NCBI GenBank assembly: GCA_964526505.1
Contig: CAZGJC010000002.1
Span: 10,866 to 74,865 of the forward strand
Length of the DNA stretch: 64,000 bases
Reading direction: 5' to 3'
Origin: SVTX01 sp964526505
GTDB taxonomy: Bacteria > Bacillota > Clostridia > Oscillospirales > CAG-272
Below, piece after piece: positions 1 through 8,924 of this stretch. Under the pieces are notes generated by a model. That model saw only the letters and a list, made by a program, of their open reading frames with translations. It had not been told where the DNA came from and did no database searches. The translations under genes and the position numbers were made by a program. Within the stretch, counting starts at the first letter, position 1. Every line of letters starts with the position of its first letter.

Positions 1-1468
1 TCGGTTGACCGTATTTTTTCTTTATTTCCGAAAGTTGTTTTGCAATTACGGCTTTAAGTTTATATTCGTCAGCCAATATTTCTTCAATCTCGGCGATCTG
101 TTTTTTGAGATCCTCCATTTCGGATATTCGGTTCAAAATATACTCACGGTTCAGATTTCTGAGTTTTATATCCGCAATGAAGTTTGCTTGTATTTCGTCA
201 ATATCGAATTCTTTTTCGAGATTTGGAATTACGTCTTCGTCTTTTTCTGTTTTGCGGATAATTCTTATTGCCTTGTCTATGTCAAGCAGTATTCTTCCGA
301 GACCGAGGAGCAGGTGAAGTTTATCTTTTTTCTTTTGAAGATCAAAATTCAATTCACGACGAAGGCATGCCATCCTGAATATTATCCACTCGGAAAGAAT
401 TTCGGAAACGCCCATTTGCCTTGGTTCCGCATCGATTATGATATTGAAATTACATTTGAAACTGCTTTCAAGAGGTGTCATCTTGAAAAGTTTCTTCATA
501 AGTTTATCGGGGTCAACACCCTTACGTAAATCCAGAGTTAATTTGAAACCGTCTTTGTCTATCTCATCTCGGAAATCAACTATTTCTTTGAGTTTGCCTT
601 CTTTTATAAGTGCTGTGATTTTATTTTGTATCTGCTCTATGGTTGTTGAATAGGGAATTTGTATTACGTCGATACAATTTTCGGTTGCGTCATAGGTATA
701 TCTTGCACGTATTTTGAACGAACCGTCTCCGGTTTCGTAAATGGTCTTCATTTGCTCAAAATCGTAAATTATCTGTCCTCCTCCCGGAAAGTCGGGGGCT
801 TTTACGATTTCCATGAGTTTTTCTGTGGGCAAATTCGGTTTTTTGAGTATGGCTATTGTTCCGTCGCATATTTCGGCAAGATTAAAAGAACAAATATCCG
901 ATGCCATTCCGACGGCAATACCGCTATTTGGAGTTACCAGAATATTCGGAAACGTTGTGGGCAACAGAACGGGTTCTTTCATTGTTCCGTCGTAGTTATC
1001 CATCATATCCACGGCATTCTTATCTATACCGTCGAATATTTCGTTACAGAATGTGTCAAGTTTTGCTTCCGTATAACGGGGAGCGGCATATTTCATATCT
1101 GACGAATACTGTTTACCGAAACTTCCTTTTGAGTCTATGAACGGATGAAGCAGGGTTTCGTTTCCTCTGGTAAGTCGTACCATTGTGTCGTAAATAGACT
1201 GGTCTCCGTGTGGGTGAAGTTTCATCGTTGATCCGACTATATTTGCACTTTTTGTTCTCGGACCGCTTATAAGTCCCATCTTATACATTGTATAAAGAAG
1301 TTTACGATGAGCAGGTTTAAAACCGTCTATCTCAGGTATTGCACGGGAGACAATGACGCTCATGGTATATGGCATATAGTTTTTTTCAATTGTCTCGGTA
1401 ATAGGCTGATTTACGACAGGGGCGTATACCAGTTCTTTTTTTTCTTCCTGTTTCTTTTTTCTCGCCAT
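1..1468 (-). CDS. Type IIA DNA topoisomerase subunit A (GyrA/ParC family), N-terminal ~489 residues, runs off the window
   Basis: DNA-cleaving and religating subunit of gyrase or topoisomerase IV, acting as an A2B2 complex to change DNA supercoiling or unlink chromosomes. The translation begins MARKKKQEEKKEL and carries the family landmarks: SVIVSRAIPEIDG and a HPHGDQ loop near residue 87, then APRYTEAKL with the catalytic tyrosine at about residue 132. The start at 1468 is the only Met ahead of the conserved core; a weak purine-rich site lies about 13 bases upstream. The C-terminal DNA-wrapping domain lies outside the window, so gyrase and topoisomerase IV cannot be separated. It is the last gene seen in the coaE-prfA-sua5 run. 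Confidence 0.9.
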   Translation of the reverse strand, partial: MARKKKQEEKKELVYAPVVNQPITETIEKNYMPYTMSVIVSRAIPEIDGFKPAHRKLLYTMYKMGLISGPRTKSANIVGSTMKLHPHGDQSIYDTMVRLTRGNETLLHPFIDSKGSFGKQYSSDMKYAAPRYTEAKLDTFCNEIFDGIDKNAVDMMDNYDGTMKEPVLLPTTFPNILVTPNSGIAVGMASDICSFNLAEICDGTIAILKKPNLPTEKLMEIVKAPDFPGGGQIIYDFEQMKTIYETGDGSFKIRARYTYDATENCIDVIQIPYSTTIEQIQNKITALIKEGKLKEIVDFRDEIDKDGFKLTLDLRKGVDPDKLMKKLFKMTPLESSFKCNFNIIIDAEPRQMGVSEILSEWIIFRMACLRRELNFDLQKKKDKLHLLLGLGRILLDIDKAIRIIRKTEKDEDVIPNLEKEFDIDEIQANFIADIKLRNLNREYILNRISEMEDLKKQIAEIEEILADEYKLKAVIAKQLSEIKKKYGQP

Positions 1469-1509
1469 ATTTTAGTATGACCTTACCTTTTCTGTATTTT
1501 GTATACCTT

Positions 1510-2550
1510 TTACTTTATTTCTTTTACGGTGTGTGCCGCCGCCCGTATCATTCTGTTATACAAAGCCATGCCTATTCCGTCTTTGCTTGGCAGGTGGGCG
1601 TATATTACATCCGGTTCATATTTATCCGCTTCTCGTAGGGCAGAGAACAGATTCCTCGCTTGCGTTGAAAGATCGTTTCGTCTTCCTATACATATAAGCC
1701 CTTCGGCTGACAGTTCGTTCGTCTCGTCGTCGTAGCAAAGTATAGTACAATTCTTCGTTTCTTGTTCTTTTTTCAAAAATTCGATTACACGGTTATTTTC
1801 TCCTTGCAAAAGAACAAGGGGAGACGTCGGGGCATAGTGCTTGTATTTCATACCGGGTGACAGCGGTCTTTCGTTTTCGGAAAGCGTTCCTTCTATTGTT
1901 GGGGAGATCGATACTTTATCACAAACGCAAAGCAGGGCATCATAGGTTATTCCTCCCGGACGTAAAAGCGTTAGTGAATTGTCGGAATTTATCATAACTA
2001 TCGTGGATTCCAAGCCTATTTCGCATTCGCCACCGTCTATAATCATATCCACTTTTCCGTCAAGATCGTGTATGACGTGTTCGGCTGAGGTGGGAGATGG
2101 CTTACCCGACAGGTTTGCCGATGGTGCGGCTATCGGTACTTCCGCAGACTTTATTATTGCACGTGCGATTTCGCATGACGGACAACGAATTGCCACGGTT
2201 TCAAGACCGCCCGTGACCTCGTGAGGAATGGTATCTTTTTTTGGCAAGATAACGGTGAGCGGACCCGGCATAAACGCTTTTGCGAGTTTATAGTAAATTT
2301 CGTTCGTATACGCATATTTTTCCGCTTCTGACGGCTCGCATATGTGTATTATTAACGGGTTGTCGGAAGGACGACCCTTTGCCGAATATATTTTTTTTGC
2401 CGAGTCGGGATTTGTTCCGTCTCCGCCAAGACCGTAAACTGTTTCGGTGGGAATAACGACAAGCCCCCCGCTTTTTATGATTTTGCCTGCGTTATTTATT
2501 TCATTAACCGAGAGGGAAACGTCTTTTATTTTTACAACTTGTGTGTTCAT
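1510..2550 (-). CDS. tsaC: Threonylcarbamoyl-AMP synthase, long Sua5 type
   Basis: Makes L-threonylcarbamoyladenylate from threonine, bicarbonate and ATP, the first step of the universal t6A37 tRNA modification. The 346 residues hold a YrdC domain (PTETVYGLGGD at 34-44; the KGRPS substrate-binding motif at 58-62) followed by a C-terminal Sua5 domain from about residue 220, so this is the two-domain form and not the short TsaC. It overlaps prfA by four bases (ATGA), implying translational coupling. tsaE and tsaB, which act in the next step, are at 48.7-49.8 kb; tsaD is not in the window. Confidence 0.93.
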   Translation of the reverse strand: MNTQVVKIKDVSLSVNEINNAGKIIKSGGLVVIPTETVYGLGGDGTNPDSAKKIYSAKGRPSDNPLIIHICEPSEAEKYAYTNEIYYKLAKAFMPGPLTVILPKKDTIPHEVTGGLETVAIRCPSCEIARAIIKSAEVPIAAPSANLSGKPSPTSAEHVIHDLDGKVDMIIDGGECEIGLESTIVMINSDNSLTLLRPGGITYDALLCVCDKVSISPTIEGTLSENERPLSPGMKYKHYAPTSPLVLLQGENNRVIEFLKKEQETKNCTILCYDDETNELSAEGLICIGRRNDLSTQARNLFSALREADKYEPDVIYAHLPSKDGIGMALYNRMIRAAAHTVKEIK

Positions 2551-3626
2551 ATGCTTTCACTCTTAGAGTTGATTTTTTCGGCGGTATCGGCAGAGATAAG
2601 TGCATCTATCATATTGCCGATATTGCCGTTTACAAAACTTTCCAAAGAATACAGGGTGAGTCCTATCCTGTGATCTGTTACACGTGATTGAGGATAATTA
2701 TATGTGCGGATTTTTTCACTACGGTCGCCCGTCCCAACTTGGCTTTTTCTGTTCGATGCGATTTTTTCCGACTGTTCACGCTGTTTTATATCGTATAATT
2801 TCGCCTTTAACATTTTTAGTGCTTTATCTTTGTTTTTAAATTGGGAACGTTCCTCTTGACATTCTACGATAATTCCGGAAGGTTTGTGCGTGAGTCTTAT
2901 TGCAGACTCGGTTTTATTTATATGCTGACCGCCTGCTCCGCTCGATTTGCATGATTCGAAAAGGAGATCGGAGTCTTTTATTTCAATTTCGACGTCTTCA
3001 ACTTCGGGGAGAACGGCAACTGTTGCTGTGGACGTTTGTATTCTGCCCTGAGATTCCGTTTCGGGTACTCGTTGCACACGATGAACACCGGATTCGAATT
3101 TAAATCTTGAATATGCACCATCGCCGTCAACGCAAAAAACTATTTCTTTAAATCCTCCGAGTTCTGTCGGATTTGAACTTAAAACGGAAGTTTTGAATCC
3201 TGAGTTTGTTGCATACATTGTATACATACGATACAGAACTGCGGCGAACAGTGCCGCTTCTTCACCGCCTGCACCTGACCTTATTTCAACGATTACGTTT
3301 TTGTCGTCGTTGGGATCACGTGGAATGAGCATTAAAGTCAGGTCATTGTGCAAGGTTTGAATCTTGGCTTTTGAAATTTTGAGTTCTTCCGATGCAAGTT
3401 CTTTTAAATCATCGTCTTTCGATTCCGAAAGAATCTGTTCTGCATCGGAGATATCCTGTTTTACGGATTTGTATTCTCTGTATTTTTCGACTATCGGAGA
3501 AAGAACGTTGAATTCTTTTACGGCTTTTGCGTAAAGTTTTGCGTCGGATAATAGGGAAGTATTATTTGCAAGTTCAAATTCGAGTTTTGTGAATTTTTCC
3601 TCGGTTTGTTGAAGTTTATCAATCAT
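2547..3626 (-). CDS. prfA: Peptide chain release factor 1
   Basis: Recognises UAA and UAG stop codons and triggers peptide release at the ribosome. The 359-residue length is normal. The PxT codon-reading tripeptide is visible as VPETESQG, which separates it from RF2 (SPF), and the GGQ peptidyl-tRNA hydrolysis motif lies in SGAGGQHINKTESA near residue 232. It overlaps the upstream aminopeptidase gene by one base and the downstream sua5 gene by four. The methyltransferase gene prmC, which modifies the GGQ glutamine and often sits between prfA and sua5/ywlC, is absent here. Confidence 0.97.
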   Translation of the reverse strand: MIDKLQQTEEKFTKLEFELANNTSLLSDAKLYAKAVKEFNVLSPIVEKYREYKSVKQDISDAEQILSESKDDDLKELASEELKISKAKIQTLHNDLTLMLIPRDPNDDKNVIVEIRSGAGGEEAALFAAVLYRMYTMYATNSGFKTSVLSSNPTELGGFKEIVFCVDGDGAYSRFKFESGVHRVQRVPETESQGRIQTSTATVAVLPEVEDVEIEIKDSDLLFESCKSSGAGGQHINKTESAIRLTHKPSGIIVECQEERSQFKNKDKALKMLKAKLYDIKQREQSEKIASNRKSQVGTGDRSEKIRTYNYPQSRVTDHRIGLTLYSLESFVNGNIGNMIDALISADTAEKINSKSESI

Positions 3627-4996
3627 TATGCTTTACAGAAAGCAAGGAATGCCTTATGTGCAGTGTAAACGTCGGTTTTGGATACGACTTCATAAGGAGC
3701 GTGCATGGAGATTACCGGAACCCCGAGGTCAACGGTTTCAATGTTATGTTCCGCAATAAATTTAGCAACGGTTCCGCCACCGCCGAGGTCGTTTCTTCCC
3801 ATATCGCCCGCTTGCCAGATTACGCCGTTATCTTCCATTATTTTTCTTATCCAAGCGACATATTCCGCAGGAGCGTCGTTTGTTCCCGATTTTCCGCCGT
3901 GACCTGTATATTTAGACATAGCGACACCGCAGTTTATGCGAGTAACGTTCTTGGGGTCGTAGCATTCCGAGAAGTTCGGATCGAAACAGGCTGTTACGTC
4001 GGCAGAGAGACATTTGGAATTTGCCTTGCAAGCAAAGTAATTTCCGCCGAGGGCGTTGCAAATGGATTGCATAATATCGGTAAACAGTTCGGATTTCATA
4101 CCTGTGTTTCCTTCGCTTCCGATTTCTTCTTTGTCTGCGAGGACAACCATAACGGTGTGTTCGGTGTCATCTGATTCAAACAAAGCGGTAAGGGAAGGAT
4201 ACGCACATACTTTGTCATCGTGACCGTAAGCACAGATAAGAGAACGGTCAAATCCAACGTCACGTGCCTTTCCGGCAGGAACTACGAATATATCTGCCGA
4301 AAGAAAATCTTCTTCGTCAATTCCGTATTTCTCATTTATAAGAGTCAGAATATTCATTTTTATGGAATTGCTTTCTTCACCTTCTGCAATAGGGCGTGAA
4401 CCGAGCAATATGTTGAGATTTTCAGCGGGAATTGCCGTTCCGAGTGTTTTTTGGCTTTGTTCCTGAGCAAGGTGAGGAAGAAGGTCGTTGATGTAGAATA
4501 TGGGATCTGCGTCGTCATCGCCAACGTTTATATCTACCACTTCGCCACTCTTTTTAACTATTACGCCGTGAAGAGACAAGGGGAGCGCAACCCATTGGTA
4601 TTTACGCACACCGCCGTAATATCTTGTCTTTGCAAAGCAAAATCCACCGTCTTCATAAATGGGCGACTGCTTGAAGTCAAGTCTCGGGCTATCTATGTGA
4701 GAGGCGAGTATTCTCATACCGTTGTTGATATTTTCGCTTCCTATTCTGAACAAGAAAAGGCTACGTGAACGGTTATTATAGTAGTATTTTTCACCGGGAT
4801 TTATTTCCATTCCGAAATTATATGGTTTATAGCCATTTTCTTCTGCAAGAGCAATAGAATGTTTTACAGCCTCACGCTCTGTTTTTGACTTGTTGAGGTA
4901 GTCGACGTATCCGTTACAGTATTCATAAGCGGTATTTATTTGCTCGCTTGTGCTTTCTTTGTAAAAGTTTTTCTTTTTGTAGGTAAGTTCGCTCAT
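3626..4996 (-). CDS. M18 family zinc aminopeptidase
   Basis: Cytoplasmic dinuclear-zinc aminopeptidase of the aspartyl aminopeptidase / aminopeptidase I family (M18), removing N-terminal residues from peptides; the M18 clade found in clostridia. Of the 456 residues, the metal- and active-site segments visible are ASHIDSPRLD (His100, Asp102), ADKEEIGSEG with the catalytic Glu pair, DVTACFDPNF and the late VISMHAPYEVVS. Length fits the family. A good AAGGAG-like site precedes the ATG at 4996. It lies in the coaE-to-topoisomerase run, 26 bases after the lytic transglycosylase gene. The natural substrate cannot be read from the sequence. Confidence 0.9.
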   Translation of the reverse strand: MSELTYKKKNFYKESTSEQINTAYEYCNGYVDYLNKSKTEREAVKHSIALAEENGYKPYNFGMEINPGEKYYYNNRSRSLFLFRIGSENINNGMRILASHIDSPRLDFKQSPIYEDGGFCFAKTRYYGGVRKYQWVALPLSLHGVIVKKSGEVVDINVGDDDADPIFYINDLLPHLAQEQSQKTLGTAIPAENLNILLGSRPIAEGEESNSIKMNILTLINEKYGIDEEDFLSADIFVVPAGKARDVGFDRSLICAYGHDDKVCAYPSLTALFESDDTEHTVMVVLADKEEIGSEGNTGMKSELFTDIMQSICNALGGNYFACKANSKCLSADVTACFDPNFSECYDPKNVTRINCGVAMSKYTGHGGKSGTNDAPAEYVAWIRKIMEDNGVIWQAGDMGRNDLGGGGTVAKFIAEHNIETVDLGVPVISMHAPYEVVSKTDVYTAHKAFLAFCKA

Positions 4997-5022
4997 AATT
5001 TGTATCTCCTTGAATTTAAAAT

Positions 5023-5616
5023 TTATTCGTTATAAAGTTTGTCGTATTTTTCTATGTATTTGTTAACTTTATCAACGTATTTTCTTGTCTCTTTTATGGG
5101 AATTTTGTCAAGTGTTTTTCCGTCGGAAGAATATTTTGGATTTTCCAACCAGTCGTTTACGTTTCCGAGACCGGCATTATATGCGGCAAACGTAATTGAC
5201 CAATCACCGTAAATATTGTGCAAGTATGATAGATAATACGTACCGTATCGTATATTTGTTTCGGAATCGAATAGCATTCCGGAATCAAGATATTCTTTGA
5301 GATGCGTATCGGTAAGTTCTTCAAACGTGCTTGGCATTATTTGCATAAGACCTATCGCTCCGGCACCGGATTTGGCGGTATAATCAAACCCGCTTTCCGC
5401 TTTTATCACGGAATATATTATGTGTTCGGGAACGTCATATTTCTCGGAATATTTATTTATAATATCCGAATATTCCGACGGTTTGTTAAATCTTGCATAT
5501 TCGATTTTAGTGATGATAAAATCAAATACAAAGCCTAAAATGAAAGCCAAAACGAGGGATATGACAATCGCCGAGGTATACCTTTTTCGCATAATGGTTT
5601 TATCGTTGTATTTCAA
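5023..5616 (-). CDS. Membrane-anchored lytic transglycosylase, SLT domain
   Basis: Cleaves the MurNAc-GlcNAc bond of peptidoglycan to give 1,6-anhydro ends. The 197-residue protein has one N-terminal membrane segment (about residues 14-35) and a single Slt70-like domain: the catalytic glutamate is Glu74 in KAESGFDY, followed by GAIGLMQIMP and AAYNAGLGNV, the standard SLT motifs. It would act outside the cytoplasmic membrane. Its start overlaps the end of coaE by four bases. Proteins of this size and layout are common in Firmicutes next to coaE; whether it serves growth, division or sporulation is unknown. Confidence 0.9.
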   Translation of the reverse strand: MKYNDKTIMRKRYTSAIVISLVLAFILGFVFDFIITKIEYARFNKPSEYSDIINKYSEKYDVPEHIIYSVIKAESGFDYTAKSGAGAIGLMQIMPSTFEELTDTHLKEYLDSGMLFDSETNIRYGTYYLSYLHNIYGDWSITFAAYNAGLGNVNDWLENPKYSSDGKTLDKIPIKETRKYVDKVNKYIEKYDKLYNE

Positions 5617-6227
5617 TCTATCCCCTCCAAAATTTTCTTTTGCTTGAATAGGCTGATAATATTTTTTTGCAAATTTTCTTTGTTTTCATCGTTGTACAGA
5701 ACAACATCAGAGTTCTCTATATAGAAATCGTCAGGTTTTTGAGAATCTATTCTGGAAATTGCATTATCAAATGATATGTTGTCACGCAGAGCTATTCTTT
5801 CAGCACGTAAATTCTTGTTTGCAAGTATGGATATGACAAAATCACATACATTATTAAGCCCGGACTCAATGAGCAACGGAGCGTCAATAATGCAACAACG
5901 AACGTTCTGCGAGTCGTAGTACCTTAAAATTTGGTTTATCCTCGCACAAACATACTTGTGCGTAATAAGGTTAAGTTTTTCCAACTTGTCGGAGTTTTCT
6001 TTGCCGAAAACCAATTTTGAAAGAGCGTGTCTATCAAGTTGACCTCCCGGATTGAGTATGCCGTATCCGAAGACTTCGATTATTTCATCTAAACATGGAG
6101 AGGGCGGAACTATTAGGTTGTGATATACAACGTCGGCGTCAATATACTCAATATGATATTTTGACAGAAAACGAGCCACTTCACTTTTTCCCGAACCGCT
6201 CGGCCCCGTTAAGCCTATCACGACCAT
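5613..6227 (-). CDS. coaE: Dephospho-CoA kinase
   Basis: Last step of coenzyme A synthesis: phosphorylates the 3'-hydroxyl of dephospho-CoA with ATP. The P-loop GLTGPSGSGKS opens the protein, and the DADVVYH and DAPLLIESGL segments are typical CoaE substrate-binding stretches. A longer reading frame extends to 6260, but the ATG at 6227 is preceded by AAGGAG at eight bases and directly precedes the P-loop strand, so I use it (204 residues, normal length). First gene of the minus-strand run, driven by the promoter at 6266-6294. Confidence 0.93.
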   Translation of the reverse strand: MVVIGLTGPSGSGKSEVARFLSKYHIEYIDADVVYHNLIVPPSPCLDEIIEVFGYGILNPGGQLDRHALSKLVFGKENSDKLEKLNLITHKYVCARINQILRYYDSQNVRCCIIDAPLLIESGLNNVCDFVISILANKNLRAERIALRDNISFDNAISRIDSQKPDDFYIENSDVVLYNDENKENLQKNIISLFKQKKILEGID

Positions 6228-6265
6228 ACACAGTTTCTCCTTGTGATAAAAATATACCAAAATAT

Positions 6266-6294
6266 ATTATACCTCATTTGCTCTTTTTTTGCAA
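6266..6294 (-). promoter_or_regulatory. Sigma-A promoter for the coaE operon
   Basis: On the minus strand TTGCAA (6294-6289) and TATAAT (6271-6266) are separated by exactly 17 bases, about 40 bases upstream of the coaE start. Confidence 0.75.
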
Positions 6295-6334
6295 GTGGTT
6301 AAGGAAAATCTTTTGAAAAACAAATGAAAAAATA

Positions 6335-6363
6335 TTGCTTTTTCATTAACATTATTGTATAAT
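6335..6363 (+). promoter_or_regulatory. Sigma-A promoter for the HAD-murB-whiA-dnaE run
   Basis: TTGCTT (6335-6340), 17-base spacer, TATAAT (6358-6363). It lies back-to-back with the coaE promoter, and transcription would start about 25 bases before the ATG at 6395. Confidence 0.72.
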
Positions 6364-6394
6364 GATAATATATTTTACATATTGTGAGGAAAAC

Positions 6395-7081
6395 ATGCCT
6401 AAATATGACATTTTGCTTTTCGATGCAGATCAAACTTTGCTGGATTTTCGCCGTTCCGAAAAGGAAGCGGTAATTGATTGTTTTAATAGTTTTTCCATTC
6501 CCACAACCGATGACAATATAAAACTGTATTCAAGCATAAACGATTTTTATTGGAAAATGCTTGAACGTGGGGAAATCGAAAAAAGCAAACTGCTGGTGGA
6601 GCGTTGGAGAACTTTCGGAAAGAAATGCGGTCTTGATTTTGATGCCGAAAAAATGAGTTCACTTTATCTTGAAAATTTGTCCCATAAGTCATATGTAATA
6701 AATGGTGCTACGGAGATTTGCGAAAGACTTTCTGAATTTTGCAGACTCTATATTATTACAAACGGGAACAAAAAAGTTCAAAACGGAAGATTTTCAAAAT
6801 TGAAGTTGTCCGAATATTTCAAAGATAGATTCATATCGGAAGATATAGGGTATGAAAAACCAAATATAAGATTTTTCAAAGAAGTTGAAAAGAGAATAGA
6901 AAATTTTGACAGAGAGCATTCCATTGTAATAGGCGATTCATTGACCAGTGATATAATGGGAGGCATAAATGCCGGAATTGATACGTGCTGGTATAATCCG
7001 GATAGACACAAATGCCCCGACAATATAAAAATCAACTATACAGTGCGGAGTCTTTCTGAAATCGAGGAAATTGTTTTATGA
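6395..7081 (+). CDS. HAD-superfamily phosphatase, YjjG-like
   Basis: Haloacid-dehalogenase-fold hydrolase, most like the YjjG (house-cleaning nucleotidase) group. Motif I is LLFDADQTLLDF (nucleophile and acid/base aspartates), motif II is IITNGN, and the C-terminal motif IV is VIGDSLTSDIMGG; an alpha-helical cap lies between. The reading frame opens at 6362, but ATG 6395 follows GAGGA and fits the family start, giving 228 residues. It overlaps murB by four bases (ATGA). YjjG removes phosphate from non-canonical nucleoside monophosphates in E. coli; that activity is only inferred here. Confidence 0.82.
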   Translation: MPKYDILLFDADQTLLDFRRSEKEAVIDCFNSFSIPTTDDNIKLYSSINDFYWKMLERGEIEKSKLLVERWRTFGKKCGLDFDAEKMSSLYLENLSHKSYVINGATEICERLSEFCRLYIITNGNKKVQNGRFSKLKLSEYFKDRFISEDIGYEKPNIRFFKEVEKRIENFDREHSIVIGDSLTSDIMGGINAGIDTCWYNPDRHKCPDNIKINYTVRSLSEIEEIVL

Positions 7082-7986
7082 TTTTTAATTTGCCTGATAC
7101 GTTGGAAATTAAAGAAAACTTACCATTGTGCAGGTACAGTTCCTTTAAAATCGGAGGACCTGCCGATTATGCAGTGTTTCCGAGAACGATTAACGAGTTT
7201 ACGGAGACGGTTGATCGCTTGCAGTCCGGTAACGTGAGATTTGACGTTGTCGGAAATGCGAGCAACATATTGTTCGACGATAACGGATACAGGGGGGCAT
7301 TGATTTTTACACATAAAATGTGTAATGCAAAAGTTTATGCATATGATGAGCGTTACGTTGCAAATGTGGAGTGCGGAAAAAAACTTACGGAATTGTCATT
7401 TGAAACATTAAAGAAGCATAATCTCAAAGGTCTTGAATTTGCATATGGCATTCCCGGAAGCGTCGGTGGTGCGGTATATATGAATGCAGGGGCGTATGGC
7501 TCACAAATGTCAGATATTGTTTCGGAAAGCCTATGCTATGATGCAAAAGAAAAGAAAATATTTGCACTTGATTTTGACGGGCATAACTTTTCATACAGAC
7601 ACAGTTTTTTTCAGGATAACAAGAATGTTTTTGTATTATCGGTCAAACTTAATCTTTTCCTTGACGTGAATGGTTCTGCACTCAAAGTTGCCCTTGATAA
7701 TATGCAAAGCAGAAAGGAAAAACAACCACTGGAATATCCTAATGCGGGAAGCACGTTTAAGCGTCCCGAAGGGTATATCGTCGCAAAACTGATAGACGAT
7801 CAGGGGCTTAAAGGTTATTCCGTGGGAGGAGCAGAAGTATCGTCAAAGCATGCGGGTTTTATTGTAAATAAAGGCGATGCTAAGTCCGCAGACGTTTTAA
7901 AACTTATGGAAATTGTTAGCGACCGCATAAAAGACGCATATGGGATTAGACTTACTCCCGAAATAATATATATACCTGAAAAATAG
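7078..7986 (+). CDS. murB: UDP-N-acetylenolpyruvoylglucosamine reductase
   Basis: FAD enzyme that reduces UDP-GlcNAc-enolpyruvate to UDP-MurNAc with NADPH, the second committed peptidoglycan step. The N-terminal FAD_binding_4 domain shows YSSFKIGGPADY and the FAD-contacting GNASNILFDD; the catalytic region shows GIPGSVGGAVYMNAGAYG; the C-terminal part has PNAGSTFKRP and the closing TPEIIYI. The 302 residues, lacking the extra loop of the E. coli enzyme, are typical of the type II/Gram-positive MurB. A GAGGA site sits in the end of the preceding gene. Confidence 0.96.
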   Translation: MIFNLPDTLEIKENLPLCRYSSFKIGGPADYAVFPRTINEFTETVDRLQSGNVRFDVVGNASNILFDDNGYRGALIFTHKMCNAKVYAYDERYVANVECGKKLTELSFETLKKHNLKGLEFAYGIPGSVGGAVYMNAGAYGSQMSDIVSESLCYDAKEKKIFALDFDGHNFSYRHSFFQDNKNVFVLSVKLNLFLDVNGSALKVALDNMQSRKEKQPLEYPNAGSTFKRPEGYIVAKLIDDQGLKGYSVGGAEVSSKHAGFIVNKGDAKSADVLKLMEIVSDRIKDAYGIRLTPEIIYIPEK

Positions 7987-8000
7987 TATTTGGAGCAAAA

Positions 8001-8897
8001 ATGTCATTTTCAACAGAAGTAAAATCAAATATTTTAAGTTTAAAATTTAAGCACAAATGCTGTAAAAAAGCGTTTTTTTACGGGGTGTTAATGGGTGCGG
8101 AAGTTTCCGACGGATTATTGTCGGTGAAAATATCCGACAGTGAATGTGCTGATTTTATAACATATATAGCAAGTACGGTTTTCAAAATAAAAGAAATGGA
8201 TATAAGCGAGGTTTCACGTGGATTTTGTCGTATGACCACGATAAAATTCAAATTGCCGACATTTATCTCCATGCTGAATGATATTGACGGTAACGTGGCA
8301 AAAGAGGATATTTTGACGAGTTTTTTCGATTGCGAAAGTTGCATTTCATATTTTTTCGGCGGATTATTTTGTGCTACCGGTACGCTGAGTGACCCGGAAA
8401 AATGCCACAGTCTCGAAATGTCTTTGCCTAACAAGCAACGGGCGGAAATTATAAATGCACTTTTCGTATCAAGAACGGATCTTGTACCGAAAATAATAAA
8501 GAGAAAAAAAGGATATGGGGTTTATTTCAGGAGTGCCGACGGCGTAGTTGGTTTTTTAACTTTGTGCAATATCGGAACGGTTGTTTTCGATTACTTAAAT
8601 CAACAGTTCAGCAATCAGTTGAGAAGCGATGAAAACAGAGCGACAAACTGTGTAACAAGTAATATAAAACGATCTGTATCTGCAAATCTTCCTCAAATAC
8701 GTGCAATTCAAAAACTAATGGACAGTGGAAAGTATAATTTACTGTCCGACGAATTAAAGGAAACGGCTACGTTGCGTATTGAAAATCCGGAACTTTCACT
8801 TAAAGCACTGGCATCAATACACAATCCCACCATAACGAAGTCGGGACTTGTACACAGAATAGAAAAAATAATAAAACTGTCAGACGAACAGCTATAA
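8001..8897 (+). CDS. whiA: DNA-binding sporulation/division regulator WhiA
   Basis: WhiA has an N-terminal LAGLIDADG-like homing-endonuclease fold without nuclease activity and a C-terminal helix-turn-helix. It is needed for sporulation septation in Streptomyces and affects division and chromosome segregation in Bacillus. Family features are the opening FSTEVKSNIL, KKAFFYGVLMGA and the C-terminal LKALASIHNPTITKSGLVHR helix-turn-helix (about residues 265-285). GGAG precedes the ATG at seven bases. In most Firmicutes whiA follows rapZ and yvcK; here it follows murB directly, with only 14 bases between. Confidence 0.95.
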   Translation: MSFSTEVKSNILSLKFKHKCCKKAFFYGVLMGAEVSDGLLSVKISDSECADFITYIASTVFKIKEMDISEVSRGFCRMTTIKFKLPTFISMLNDIDGNVAKEDILTSFFDCESCISYFFGGLFCATGTLSDPEKCHSLEMSLPNKQRAEIINALFVSRTDLVPKIIKRKKGYGVYFRSADGVVGFLTLCNIGTVVFDYLNQQFSNQLRSDENRATNCVTSNIKRSVSANLPQIRAIQKLMDSGKYNLLSDELKETATLRIENPELSLKALASIHNPTITKSGLVHRIEKIIKLSDEQL

Positions 8898-8924
8898 ATT
8901 ATAACGGGAGGTTAAAACTATCAA

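Noticed and set aside
3656..4174. 172-codon open frame antisense to the M18 aminopeptidase gene
   Set aside because: No ribosome site; composition is that of a shadow frame opposite a well-conserved gene.
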